NCBI GenBank assembly: GCA_000436795.1 | Contig: HF993287.1 | Coordinates: forward strand, 1-64,000 | Direction: 5' to 3' | Origin: Bacteroides sp. CAG:1076 | Lineage (GTDB): Bacteria > Bacteroidota > Bacteroidia > Bacteroidales > Bacteroidaceae | Length of the DNA stretch: 64,000 nt | Shown here: positions 55,683 through 64,000 of the stretch, in pieces | Layout of the letters: every line of letters starts with the position of its first letter | How positions within the stretch are numbered: the first letter of the stretch is position 1 | Translations under genes and position numbers: made by a program | Notes under the pieces: model-generated | Database searches by the model: none | What the model saw: only the letters and a program-made list of their open reading frames with translations | What the model was told of the DNA's origin: nothing

Positions 55683-56972
55683 TTACACTTTTTTACCCGC
55701 AACGACCGCTATTAAGTTTTCTTTACAGAAATACCGTTGCGCCAATATCTGAAGCTCATCGGAAGTTACTTCACGAATAGCTTTTAGCGTATGTTCGAAG
55801 AAATCATTTTCCAGACCGGATGTTTCGATAAAAATCCAAGCATCCGAAAGAGAAAAGGCACTCTCATACGAACGGCACATATCTCCCAGCATATAATTAC
55901 GAACCATTTCCAATTCTTTGTCCGAAACCTTTTCCGTGCATAAAATATCCATTTCCTTATAGACTTCGGATATGAGAGGTTCTACATATTCATTTGCAGC
56001 TTCTGTACTGATACCCAGAACTCCGATGCCAGGATAGTTGACCAGTCCGGCACCGATTCCATATGTATATCCCTTATCTTCGCGAATGTTTGACATTAAC
56101 CGGCTTCCAAAATAACCGCCAAACAATGTAACAAGAACACGTAACTTTTGGTAATCCGGATGTTTCTGCCCGATAGAAAAAGCTCCTATTTTAATAGAAC
56201 TTTGCAAAGCATCTGCTTTTTCTACGAAGATACGCTTATTTTCTTCAGTTTCAGGCTTAAAAGCCTTATGATCAATCTTGCGGGAAGTATCACCCCATTT
56301 TGATTCTCCGAAATGATGCTCAATACAGTGTATAATTTCGGGAGTGACCTTTCCTGAAACATATACCGAACAATTATCAGAATGATAGTACTGGTGATAA
56401 AAATCTTTTAAGACCTGACTGTTGATACGGTCATAGTCTTCCAGCTCCGCATAGCGTCCCAAGGGATGTGACAAGCCGAACAAAGCACGGTTTAAACGCT
56501 TTCTTGCCATGACATCTACACGTTGGGCATTAACCAAGAACTGCTGTTTGTTGACATCTACCACAACCGACAATTCTTTCTCCGGAAACGCCGGTTCCTT
56601 GATCATCGAAGCTAAAATTTCAATTGTTTTAGGAAAATATTTTCCTAAAGAATATAATGTAATAAAGCCGTAATTCAATGATGAAGACAAATCCAGCCAC
56701 GCGCCGTAATAATCCAGCTTCTCGGCAATCTGCGATGAAGAGAATGACCGAGTGCCTTCACGTAACATACGGTTTGTAAACATTGCCAGCAACGGTTGTG
56801 TCTGATTCCACTGTCCTCCTTTAACCAGCAGGTCGAATCGTACTACATCTTCACTTCCTACCTGGATGACATTCAGCGGCATTCCATTCGGCATTACCCT
56901 GCGCTCAGGAGCGGCAATAGAAAAATGGTCTATTTGACGTATTTTCGGAGCTTTTGTTCTGTCTAAGGCCAT
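55683..56972 (-). CDS. M16 family peptidase-like protein without the HxxEH motif
   Basis: 429 residues with the fold of M16 (insulinase/processing peptidase) proteins: the PNGMPLNVIQVGSEDVVRFDLLVKGG N-terminal strand block (in parts), FYHQYYHSDNCSVYVSGKV, and IREDKGYTYGIGAGLVNYPG, the Arg/Tyr pair typical of the C-terminal domain. At the place of the catalytic HxxEH the sequence reads LAMFTNRMLREGT, so zinc ligands are absent. It has no signal peptide. It may be the regulatory half of a heterodimer or a non-peptidase. It overlaps kdsB by one base (TAATG). Confidence 0.88.
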   Translation of the reverse strand: MALDRTKAPKIRQIDHFSIAAPERRVMPNGMPLNVIQVGSEDVVRFDLLVKGGQWNQTQPLLAMFTNRMLREGTRSFSSSQIAEKLDYYGAWLDLSSSLNYGFITLYSLGKYFPKTIEILASMIKEPAFPEKELSVVVDVNKQQFLVNAQRVDVMARKRLNRALFGLSHPLGRYAELEDYDRINSQVLKDFYHQYYHSDNCSVYVSGKVTPEIIHCIEHHFGESKWGDTSRKIDHKAFKPETEENKRIFVEKADALQSSIKIGAFSIGQKHPDYQKLRVLVTLFGGYFGSRLMSNIREDKGYTYGIGAGLVNYPGIGVLGISTEAANEYVEPLISEVYKEMDILCTEKVSDKELEMVRNYMLGDMCRSYESAFSLSDAWIFIETSGLENDFFEHTLKAIREVTSDELQILAQRYFCKENLIAVVAGKKV

Positions 56973-57733
56973 TACTTCATTTCTTTATGTTCGTGCAAAA
57001 ATTTTTCCGCACGAGCCAAATCCTGCGGAGTATCTATTCCAATCGTTTCTACTTCACTGATACCGACTTTTATGGTATATCCATTTTCCAGCCAGCGCAA
57101 TTGTTCCAGTGATTCTGCCAGTTCCAAAGAAGACTGTGGTAAAGAAGTGATTTCTTTCAATACACCGGCGCGGTAAGCATATAGTCCGATATGTTTATAA
57201 TATGTATGTTCCTTCAGCCATTCCGACTTATCCTTGTTACGCTGATAAGGAATGATGGAGCGACTGAAATACAAGGCATTCATATTTTTACTGACCACTA
57301 CTTTCGGAGAGTTTACATTCTCCAGCGCATCAAAGCCGTCAGCCGGGGTAAAAGGTTTCACCAATGTTGCAATCTGAGTCGATTCATCATCGAAACAAGC
57401 TTTAATAGCCTCCAGCTGAGATTGCTGGATAAACGGCTCATCACCCTGAATATTGACAATAACATCGTATCCTTCACCTACTTTGCAAAATGCTTCGTAG
57501 CAGCGATCTGTACCACTTTTATGGTTTACTGAGGTCATTACGACCTTTCCTCCAAAAGCCTTGACAGCTTCTTCTATACGTACATCGTCGGTCGCTACGT
57601 ATGCTTCATCCAAGATTCCGGATACTTGTTCATATACTCTTTGAATAACGGTCTTCCCGCCCAGCATCGCCAGTGGCTTTGCCGGAAAGCGTGTGGAAGC
57701 ATATCTTGCTGGAATTATTCCGATAAATTTCAT
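56972..57733 (-). CDS. kdsB: 3-deoxy-manno-octulosonate cytidylyltransferase KdsB
   Basis: Activates Kdo with CTP for lipid A inner-core synthesis. Motifs: GIIPARYASTRFPAKPLA (CTP loop), CYEAFCKVG, NIQGDEPF (metal and sugar site) and GIDTPQDLARAEK near the end. It is 253 residues from the second ATG (MKFIGII, family start); an ATG 9 nt upstream is possible. The gene is divergent from the short folK, with about 70 nt between starts. The next gene (M16-like) starts within its stop. Confidence 0.95.
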   Translation of the reverse strand: MKFIGIIPARYASTRFPAKPLAMLGGKTVIQRVYEQVSGILDEAYVATDDVRIEEAVKAFGGKVVMTSVNHKSGTDRCYEAFCKVGEGYDVIVNIQGDEPFIQQSQLEAIKACFDDESTQIATLVKPFTPADGFDALENVNSPKVVVSKNMNALYFSRSIIPYQRNKDKSEWLKEHTYYKHIGLYAYRAGVLKEITSLPQSSLELAESLEQLRWLENGYTIKVGISEVETIGIDTPQDLARAEKFLHEHKEMK

Positions 57734-57777
57734 GGCATTCATACTTTTTATTGGTATGCAAATTTACAAAAAAAATC

Positions 57778-57785
57778 TATTTTTG
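57778..57785 (+). promoter_or_regulatory. Candidate -7 element before the folK-like gene
   Basis: TATTTTTG matches TAnnTTTG; TATG 19 nt upstream is a 3-of-4 -33 box. It lies 20 nt before the start codon at 57805. Confidence 0.5.
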
Positions 57786-57804
57786 TATTCAAAACTTCAT
57801 AAAT

Positions 57805-58188
57805 ATGAAAACTGCATATCGTTGTGTCATTTGCTTGGGATCGAACTTAGAAGGTGAATATCATTTGTCTGCAGCAAGGAAAATATTAGACAATACTTTT
57901 CCCTGCATATCGTGGGGGCAGATTATAGAAACGCCTCCTGAGGGCACAAACAATCCTTCTCCTTATCTGAACCAGGCTGCTGTAATGGAAACCGACATGT
58001 CTGCCGAAGACTTGAATTCTTTTTTCAAGGAAATAGAAAAAAAATGCGGAAGAACTCCTGACGGGAAACTGAGAGGAATTATTCCGCTGGATATTGATTT
58101 ATTGGTGTATGACACAATCCTTCTGAAACCCGCAGACATGGAGAAGAACTATGTCCGACAGGCTCTGGCTTCAATCAGAGAATCCTAA
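57805..58188 (+). CDS. Short HPPK (FolK)-like protein
   Basis: 127 residues from MKTAYRCVICLG. It carries the N-terminal GSNLEGEYH block and the signature region GRTPDGKLRGIIPLDIDLLVYD of 6-hydroxymethyl-7,8-dihydropterin pyrophosphokinase, including the Asp pair that binds Mg-ATP (DIDLL). Usual FolK has about 30-40 more residues, with the PHxxxxxRxFVLxPL segment, which is missing here (only MEKNYVRQAL remotely resembles it). It may be a divergent paralogue rather than the housekeeping folate enzyme. It converges on the next gene with only 2 nt between stop codons. Confidence 0.75.
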   Translation: MKTAYRCVICLGSNLEGEYHLSAARKILDNTFPCISWGQIIETPPEGTNNPSPYLNQAAVMETDMSAEDLNSFFKEIEKKCGRTPDGKLRGIIPLDIDLLVYDTILLKPADMEKNYVRQALASIRES

Positions 58189-58190
58189 CA

Positions 58191-59012
58191 TCAGACCAGT
58201 TTTATGTAACCTAAACGTGTATAATGAACGCCATTGCTTTCATAGTGTGACATGACTTTTGCCGACGACAAATGCAGTACTTCGTGGAGGTTGATTTTGC
58301 GGCTATGGCAGCTTAGCACATTGGGCGTCTGACTTCGTGCAGCAGCTTTTACGAAAAAGGTATAGCGGTTCCCGTCACGATCGGCTGCCAGCACATTCTG
58401 ATCCACATAGAAATCGGCTTTGTAAGTATCTACTTGCAGACGGACATTCAGTACAGTGAGAAACATATCTTTCAACTTTTCTCCCACTTCACCGATATAA
58501 CGGCTTACAGACGATATATGTCTTTTCTGGATTGTCAGTTCGAAATGTACCTTGGCAAACTTTTTGGCAAGAGCAACCAATGGTTCATAGCGCTTGGTTT
58601 CGACAACAAATTTATTTGCCAGCCAAAGCACATACGAGGGATCTACATAAAAAATCTCGGCCAGGCGCTTGCCTCTGTATTTACCAAAAGGAATGATATC
58701 GTCCGACTGCCCATAGCAATCTTCGAACGCAGCATTATCCTGCACATCGAGGAAAACGTTGCAATTCTGGAGTAACGCAAAGGCTCTTTCGGCTGCTGCA
58801 TCGAATGTTACGGCCAGTGTCCGTACAAACAGCGGAGTCTTATCGTCGGCAAATACCCGCCAAAAGCCGTAATAAGGGCGGTAAGGAGTCGGCATGCTGA
58901 TAATATATTTGCCATTATTCAATATTCTTCCACGATTAAACACTTCGATTCGGTCGAAAACTTTGGCTGCAAGTTCAGGAGATAGCTGGTATAAGGTAAG
59001 ATTACGATCCAT
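58191..59012 (-). CDS. Uncharacterised protein with an exonuclease-X C-terminal-like (DUF3820-like) segment
   Basis: 273 residues, cytoplasmic by lack of signals. Residues about 110-140 (IPFGKYRGKRLAEIFYVDPSYVLWLANKF) match the IPFGKYRGxxxxE...YLxWL motif found after exonuclease domains and in DUF3820 proteins. The N-terminal part has no exonuclease DEDD residues visible, and the C-terminal part (KINLHEVLHLSSAKVMSHYES) is unknown. A nucleic-acid role is a guess from the motif. No operon partner. Confidence 0.7.
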   Translation of the reverse strand: MDRNLTLYQLSPELAAKVFDRIEVFNRGRILNNGKYIISMPTPYRPYYGFWRVFADDKTPLFVRTLAVTFDAAAERAFALLQNCNVFLDVQDNAAFEDCYGQSDDIIPFGKYRGKRLAEIFYVDPSYVLWLANKFVVETKRYEPLVALAKKFAKVHFELTIQKRHISSVSRYIGEVGEKLKDMFLTVLNVRLQVDTYKADFYVDQNVLAADRDGNRYTFFVKAAARSQTPNVLSCHSRKINLHEVLHLSSAKVMSHYESNGVHYTRLGYIKLV

Positions 59013-59089
59013 TACAATCCTCCTTCTTTTTTATAGGTTTCTGCAAGATAAAGAAAATTATCCAAATATCCAACGGCGGCAACATAAAA

Positions 59090-59127
59090 AAACGTGCTGA
59101 CGTTTCAGAAAGAACGTCAGCACGTTT
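59090..59127 (-). terminator. Terminator of the PBP1A gene
   Basis: A perfect 15-bp stem (AAACGTGCTGACGTT / AACGTCAGCACGTTT) with an 8-nt loop, followed on the - strand by T residues. Confidence 0.85.
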
Positions 59128-59188
59128 GTATTAAAACATCGGCACGTTTTTGGAGTCCTATGCCGACAAGTTTGCTTAGTTGGAATTT

Positions 59189-61516
59189 TTATTGGAAGAA
59201 TACATCATCCAGCTGGCTGTTATTGTCCTCTTCCATTTCAGTAAGCTTATCCTTGCACGGGTCAAAATCCTGAGGAATATCAAAATATTCATCCTGAGAA
59301 TAACCCAATGACTTGTCGGCATAAACTTTCTGCATGTATAAGCCCCATACCGGCAGTGCCATTGAAGCACCTTGTCCATCGCGCATCGTATCGAAGTGGA
59401 TATCACGTTCTTCACCGCCTACCCAGCAACCCGAAACCAGTGAAGGAGTGAATCCCATAAACCAACCGTCCGAATTACGGTTCGTTGTACCTGTCTTACC
59501 ACCCATATCTGCTTTTATTCCATACAGACGGCGAACACGTCCACCGGTTCCTTCGTTGATTACGGCACGCAACATGACGAGCATCTTGTAAGCACTCGAT
59601 TCGCTGATAACTTCTTCTACCTGCGGTGTAAATGTTGCAATAATGTTGCCTTCGTTATCTTCTATACGAGAAACAAAGAGCGGCGCAGTGCGGATACCCC
59701 GGTTGGCAAAAGCCGTATAAGCACTGACCATTTCGCCTACTGAAATTTCGCATGGTCCCAGACACAAAGATACTGTAGGCTGAATATCTCTGTTCAGGAC
59801 ACCAAACGAATGGATCAGGCGAACCAGAGCATACGGGTTAAGCTTACTCATCAGGTAAGCAGAGATCCAGTTATTGGAGTTTGCCAGTCCCCACTTCAAC
59901 GTAACCATTTCGCCGTAATGCGACTTGGAACTGTTTCTCGGAGTCCACGCTTTTCCATTTTCATCGAACAAGGTCTGTTCAACATTTCTCACCTCGTCGC
60001 ATGGCGAGAAACCGTTTTCCATAGCCAGCGTATATAGATAAGGTTTAATGGTTGAACCAACCTGGCGGCGTCCGACCATAGCCATATCGTACTGGAAATA
60101 ATTATAGTTAAGACCACCCACGTAAGCCTTTACATAACCGGTAATCGGATCCATCGACATGAATCCCGCACGCAAGAAATGTTTGTAATAGCGGATAGAA
60201 TCCAGCGGAGTCATAATAGTATCCTTTTCTCCGTCCCATGAAAAGACTGTCATTTCATGTTTGGTATTGAATGCCCTGCGAATCTCCGCCTCCGAACAGC
60301 CCGCTTCCTTCATCTCACGGTAGCGGTCGGACTGACGAACGGAACGTTCCAAAATCTTGTCGACCTCTTCCTGAGTAAGTTCGTTGGTATACGGAGCAGT
60401 CTTACGTCCGTATTTTTCCTTGAAGAAGCGCGGTTGCAAGTATTTCGCTACATGTTCGTACACAGCCTCTTCGGCATACTGCTGCATGTGCGAGTTGATA
60501 GTTGTATAAATTTTCAGTCCGTCGGTATAGATGTTATAGTTTGTTCCATCCTTTTTCTTGTTCTTTGCACACCATCCGTACAGCGGATTGTTTTTCCACG
60601 CCAGAGAATCCTCATAATACTGCTGCTTCTGCCAGCCTCTGTAGTTTGAGCGCTCAGGTTTCTTTGCAGTCATAATTCTACGCAAATACTCGCGGAAATA
60701 AGTTGCCAGTCCGTCTTTATGGTCAACAGGCTGGAATTTCAGTGTCAGCGGCAATGCCTGCAGTGAATCCCGCTCGGCTTTGGTAATATAATCGGCCTTG
60801 TACATCTGGTCGAGCACCGTGTTACGGCGTCCGCGCGAGCGCTCGTTGTACCGGCGAGGATTATACAGCGACGGATTCTTGCACATACCTATCAGCGTAG
60901 CAGCTTCCTCTATTGTAAGATCCTTCGGGTCTTTCGAGAAATAAGTCTTGGCGGCAGTCTTGATACCTACTGCATTGTTCAGAAAGTCGAACTTGTTGAG
61001 GTACATAGTCAGGATTTCTTCCTTGGTGTAATAACGTTCCAGTTTTACGGCAATCACCCATTCTATCGGCTTTTGCAGCAAACGTTCCATTACATTATCT
61101 GCAGTAGGCGAATAAAACTGCTTAGCCAGCTGCTGTGTAATGGTACTGCCACCTCCTGCATGTTTCTGCATAAAGATACCACGTTTGATAACGGCACGCA
61201 TAAACGCACGGATGTCTATGCCGGAATGTTCGCTGAAACGTACATCCTCTGTTGCAACAAGTGCATGTACCAGATTAGGCGACAGATCATTGTAGCCTAC
61301 ATATACACGATTTTCCTTACTGTAAGACCAGGTACCCAGCAACTGACCGTCGTCGGATATAATCTGGGTTGCAAATTTCAGATTCGGGTTTTCCAATTCC
61401 TCCACCGGAGGCACATAACCAATCCACCCTTTTGCGATAGCTGTAAAGACTACAGTTACCGATAATACTCCTAATGCGAGCAATGCCCACAACACGTATA
61501 TAAATTTCTTCCTCAT
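59189..61516 (-). CDS. Class A penicillin-binding protein (PBP1A-like)
   Basis: 775 residues. A bifunctional peptidoglycan synthase: N-terminal membrane anchor (about 5-28), GT51 glycosyltransferase domain with EDVRFSEHSGID (catalytic Glu near 90) and GGSTITQQLAK, then a transpeptidase domain with SxxK in GSTIKP (Ser near 486), SNN and KTGTT near 674. It ends in an acidic tail (TEMEEDNNSQLDD). All catalytic motifs are intact. The leader of about 330 nt contains TTTGTACAAA-type palindromes. Monocistronic. Confidence 0.94.
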   Translation of the reverse strand: MRKKFIYVLWALLALGVLSVTVVFTAIAKGWIGYVPPVEELENPNLKFATQIISDDGQLLGTWSYSKENRVYVGYNDLSPNLVHALVATEDVRFSEHSGIDIRAFMRAVIKRGIFMQKHAGGGSTITQQLAKQFYSPTADNVMERLLQKPIEWVIAVKLERYYTKEEILTMYLNKFDFLNNAVGIKTAAKTYFSKDPKDLTIEEAATLIGMCKNPSLYNPRRYNERSRGRRNTVLDQMYKADYITKAERDSLQALPLTLKFQPVDHKDGLATYFREYLRRIMTAKKPERSNYRGWQKQQYYEDSLAWKNNPLYGWCAKNKKKDGTNYNIYTDGLKIYTTINSHMQQYAEEAVYEHVAKYLQPRFFKEKYGRKTAPYTNELTQEEVDKILERSVRQSDRYREMKEAGCSEAEIRRAFNTKHEMTVFSWDGEKDTIMTPLDSIRYYKHFLRAGFMSMDPITGYVKAYVGGLNYNYFQYDMAMVGRRQVGSTIKPYLYTLAMENGFSPCDEVRNVEQTLFDENGKAWTPRNSSKSHYGEMVTLKWGLANSNNWISAYLMSKLNPYALVRLIHSFGVLNRDIQPTVSLCLGPCEISVGEMVSAYTAFANRGIRTAPLFVSRIEDNEGNIIATFTPQVEEVISESSAYKMLVMLRAVINEGTGGRVRRLYGIKADMGGKTGTTNRNSDGWFMGFTPSLVSGCWVGGEERDIHFDTMRDGQGASMALPVWGLYMQKVYADKSLGYSQDEYFDIPQDFDPCKDKLTEMEEDNNSQLDDVFFQ

Positions 61517-61843
61517 GATAAATTAATATGCTATACCTATTTAATTTACAACAAATTCTGCGGAAATAAATTTGTTTCCGGCAGAATGAATTAAGAAAAC
61601 GTGCAAAAATAAGGAAATTCACTGGAATAAACGAATAAAACAATATGAGAAGTTACTGAGTTTTTGTACAAAAAATAGAATGATTTGTACAAAAGATAAA
61701 ATTTTTCGTACAAAAAATAAGAAAACACAATGACGGGGAAATAAAAACTTCAGTGAATTTATATGAAAAAAGAGTGGCGCTTTTATTTTTTTTGCCTACC
61801 TTTGAACTCCGGTATTATAAAAACAATTCATAAAACCGAAAAT
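61517..61843. promoter_or_regulatory. Divergent PBP1A/pyrB intergenic region with TTTGTACAAA palindromes
   Basis: No gene is supported. TTTTTGTACAAAAA is at 61661-61674, TTTGTACAAA at 61684-61693 and a variant TTTTTCGTACAAAAA at about 61702-61716. On the pyrB side TACCTTTG (61797-61804) is a perfect -7 element 39 nt before the start; its -33 box is weak. Confidence 0.6.
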
Positions 61844-62785
61844 ATGGAAAATAGAAGTTTAGTAACCATTGCCAATCATTCTAAAGAACGTATCCTTTAT
61901 CTTTTGGAAATGGCAAGAGAGTTTGAAAAGAAACCCAACCGTCACTTACTGGATGAAAAAATCGTTGCAACCCTTTTCTTTGAACCTTCCACGCGTACTC
62001 GTTTAAGTTTTGAGACTGCGGCAAACAGACTGGGTGCCAAGGTTATCGGATTTACAGACCCGAAGGTGACAAGTTCTTCAAAAGGTGAAACACTGAAAGA
62101 TACCATTATGATGGTAAGCAACTATGCCGACATCATCGTAATGCGTCATTATCTGGAAGGAGCGGCACGTTATGCCAGTGAAATTGCTCCGGTGCCTATT
62201 GTCAACGCCGGCGATGGAGCCAACCAGCATCCTTCTCAGACAATGCTCGACCTCTATTCCATATATAAAACACAGGGCACACTGGAGAACCTGAACATTT
62301 ATCTGGTGGGCGACCTGAAGTATGGTCGTACGGTACATTCCCTGCTGATGGCCATGCGCCACTTTAATCCGACCTTCCATTTCATCGCACCCGAAGAACT
62401 GAAAATGCCGGAAGAATACAAACTGTACTGCAAGGAGCACAACATTAAATATATCGAGCATACGGATTTCACGGAAGAAACCATTGCCGATGCGGACATC
62501 TTGTACATGACACGCGTACAGCGGGAACGTTTTACCGACCTGATGGAATACGAACGAGTTAAAGATGTGTATATCCTCCGCAACAAGATGCTGGAACATA
62601 CTCGCCCCAACCTCCGTATTCTTCATCCGCTGCCTCGTGTAAACGAGATTGCTTACGATGTAGACGACAACGAAAAAGCATACTATTTCCAGCAGGCTCA
62701 GAACGGACTTTATGCCCGCGAAGCTATTTTGTGCGACGTACTGGGCATTACACTGGACGAAGTTAAGGCGGACACCGAAAGATAA
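61844..62785 (+). CDS. pyrB: Aspartate carbamoyltransferase catalytic subunit
   Basis: 313 residues; joins carbamoyl phosphate to aspartate in UMP synthesis. The carbamoyl-phosphate site is [11 protein letters not shown] (about 49-59), with HPSQTMLD (about 132-139), and the aspartate-side HPLPRVNEI near 264-272. The start is [13 protein letters not shown] (61844); the longer frame adds unconserved residues that include the promoter. pyrI follows after 34 nt, so a holoenzyme with regulatory subunits, sensitive to CTP and ATP, is expected. Confidence 0.96.
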   Translation: MENRSLVTIANHSKERILYLLEMAREFEKKPNRHLLDEKIVATLFFEPSTRTRLSFETAANRLGAKVIGFTDPKVTSSSKGETLKDTIMMVSNYADIIVMRHYLEGAARYASEIAPVPIVNAGDGANQHPSQTMLDLYSIYKTQGTLENLNIYLVGDLKYGRTVHSLLMAMRHFNPTFHFIAPEELKMPEEYKLYCKEHNIKYIEHTDFTEETIADADILYMTRVQRERFTDLMEYERVKDVYILRNKMLEHTRPNLRILHPLPRVNEIAYDVDDNEKAYYFQQAQNGLYAREAILCDVLGITLDEVKADTER

Positions 62786-62819
62786 ATAAACTTTTTAAAC
62801 AAATTAATCAAGAAAGATT

Positions 62820-63278
62820 ATGAACGAAAAGAAAGAACTGCAGGTAGCCGCCCTTGAGAATGGAACGGTTATCGACCATATACCCTCGGATAAAGTATTT
62901 ACAGTTGTTGCACTGCTCGGATTGGAAAACACGGACAGCAACATCACTATCGGAAATAATTTCGAAAGCAAGAAGCTGGGAAAGAAAGGCATTATCAAGG
63001 TGGCCGACAGATATTTTACTGACGAAGAAGTGAGCCGCCTGTCGGTTGTTGCCCCCAACGTAAAGCTGAACATTATCCGCCATTACGAAGTAGTGGAGAA
63101 AAAGCAGGTGCTGATGCCCGACGAGCTGAAGGGTATCGTGAAATGCAACAATCCGAAATGTATTACCAATAACGAGCCGATGCAGACGTGGTTCCATGTT
63201 ATCGATAAGGAACAGGGTATCTTGAAATGCCACTATTGCGAAAAAGAGCAACAGAAGGATAATATCAAACTGATCTGA
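62820..63278 (+). CDS. pyrI: Aspartate carbamoyltransferase regulatory subunit
   Basis: 152 residues. The N-terminal allosteric domain binds nucleotides; the C-terminal zinc domain has the four Cys ligands CNNPKC and CHYC (about residues 109, 114, 138, 141) that contact PyrB. Complete length. It is 34 nt after pyrB and 7 nt before the flavin reductase gene, so the three are likely co-transcribed. Confidence 0.96.
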   Translation: MNEKKELQVAALENGTVIDHIPSDKVFTVVALLGLENTDSNITIGNNFESKKLGKKGIIKVADRYFTDEEVSRLSVVAPNVKLNIIRHYEVVEKKQVLMPDELKGIVKCNNPKCITNNEPMQTWFHVIDKEQGILKCHYCEKEQQKDNIKLI

Positions 63279-63285
63279 TAACCGT

Positions 63286-63852
63286 ATGAAGCAAGACTGG
63301 AAGCCAGGAACAATGATTTATCCGTTGCCAGCCGTGCTGGTCAGCTGCGGTAGTTGTAAAGAAGAATATAACATCATCACTGTGGCGTGGGTAGGAACCA
63401 TCTGTACCAATCCGCCGATGTGTTATATATCTGTCAGGCCGGAACGGCACTCCTATCCCATTCTGAAGAAGAATATGGAGTTCGTGATTAACCTGACGAC
63501 TAAAGATATGGCTTACGCAACAGACTGGTGTGGGGTGCGATCGGGCAAGAACTTCAACAAGTTCGAGGAGATGCATCTTACCCCGGGACCGGCTTCTGTG
63601 GTACGGGCCCCTATCATCGAGGAGTCGCCCTTGTGCATCGAGTGCAGGGTAAAGGAAATTGTATCACTGGGCTCGCACGATATGTTTATCGCCGATGTGG
63701 TAAACGTAAAGGCTGACGAGAAATACCTGGACTCCGATACGGGAAAGTTCGACCTGGCAAAATCGAATTTACTGGTTTATGCGCATGGAGGCTACTACGA
63801 AATGGGCAGTAAAATCGGGAAATTCGGCTGGTCGGTAGAAAAGAAAAAATAG
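63286..63852 (+). CDS. Flavin reductase family protein (FMN-binding split barrel)
   Basis: 188 residues of the flavin-reductase-like split-barrel family: PLPAVLVSCGSCKEEYNIITVAWVGTICTNPPMCYIS (FMN-binding start, read in parts), VINLTTKDMAYATDWCG and SPLCIECRVKEIV. Cytoplasmic. It probably reduces or binds FMN; the partner is unknown. Its position after pyrBI is suggestive only of shared transcription, not of a pyrimidine role. Confidence 0.88.
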   Translation: MKQDWKPGTMIYPLPAVLVSCGSCKEEYNIITVAWVGTICTNPPMCYISVRPERHSYPILKKNMEFVINLTTKDMAYATDWCGVRSGKNFNKFEEMHLTPGPASVVRAPIIEESPLCIECRVKEIVSLGSHDMFIADVVNVKADEKYLDSDTGKFDLAKSNLLVYAHGGYYEMGSKIGKFGWSVEKKK

Positions 63853-63861
63853 AGCGTTAAT

Positions 63862-64000
63862 ATGAAAAAAGCTGCTTTTATCCTCATGGCAAGCCTCCTG
63901 CTGGCAACGAATCTTCAAGGCCAGTCGAGAGGGAGCAGACGGGATGCCTCGCGCGACCCGCTGGTCAACGTGGGGGTAAAAGCAGGCTTTAATTCGTCGA
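63862..64000 (+). CDS. Exported, probably outer-membrane beta-barrel protein (3' end outside window)
   Basis: The first 46 codons are in the window. A signal peptide (MKKAAFILMASLLLATNLQG, then Q) is followed by a short Arg/Ser/Asp-rich stretch and VNVGVKAGFNSS, the usual opening of PorT-like/OMP_b-brl outer-membrane proteins. It starts 9 nt after the flavin reductase stop. The rest cannot be judged. Confidence 0.7.
   Translation, partial: MKKAAFILMASLLLATNLQGQSRGSRRDASRDPLVNVGVKAGFNSS

Overview
The window looks like chromosome of a gut-type Bacteroidales bacterium, most likely Bacteroides or Phocaeicola. Reasons: the full Bacteroidetes bat (aerotolerance) operon, a Bacteroidetes-type AMP nucleosidase, the short archaeal-type ProS, TPR and OMP_b-brl_3 envelope proteins, almost no Shine-Dalgarno sequences, and several promoters of the Bacteroides type (TTTG, 19-21 nt, TAnnTTTG). 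Naming the species would need a search.

Left part (1-14.8 kb, + strand). The end of ftsY is followed by rimO, an HU gene and an unusual HU/transmembrane/LysM gene in one tight operon. Then comes a nine-gene bat operon: moxR, DUF58, a BatD-like membrane protein, batA, batB, batC, batD, batE and a PAP2 phosphatase. A small DNA-binding protein and a tandem UspA protein close the block at a strong bidirectional terminator. The bat proteins (an AAA+ ATPase, three VWA proteins, TPR proteins) probably form one envelope-associated complex.

Middle (14.9-32 kb). An esterase, three tandem tRNA-Arg(ACG) genes with a clear promoter and terminator, a patatin/outer-membrane-barrel protein, htpG and clpC all read leftward. 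gyrA (with Tyr at position 82, where Ser is the usual quinolone-sensitive residue) and a TPR protein read rightward. dapA and ligA read leftward, and trmD rightward.

Accessory block (32.2-38.7 kb). This lies between trmD and pyrD. It has a small membrane protein, a scar of an integrative conjugative element (tyrosine integrase fragment joined to a lysozyme gene broken by an in-frame TAG), a TonB-receptor-like outer-membrane protein, a TPR/transmembrane/HTH lipoprotein-like regulator, and about 1.4 kb of apparently decayed DNA.

Right part (38.7-64 kb, mostly - strand). Housekeeping genes: pyrD/pyrK; an XRE regulator with a long AT-rich upstream region full of TTTACA half-sites; AMP nucleosidase/holA; a stand-alone HsdR_N nuclease-like protein; a zinc-ribbon protein with a Nif3-like protein; an MBL hydrolase; proS; a YhcH/GlgB/membrane protein cluster; DUF2461; MORN/IMPase; kdsB/M16; a short FolK; PBP1A. 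On the + strand follow pyrB-pyrI-flavin reductase and the start of an outer-membrane protein cut by the window edge. Pyrimidine synthesis is thus represented at two loci (pyrKD and pyrBI). Palindromes of the type TTTGTACAAA recur in three intergenic regions.
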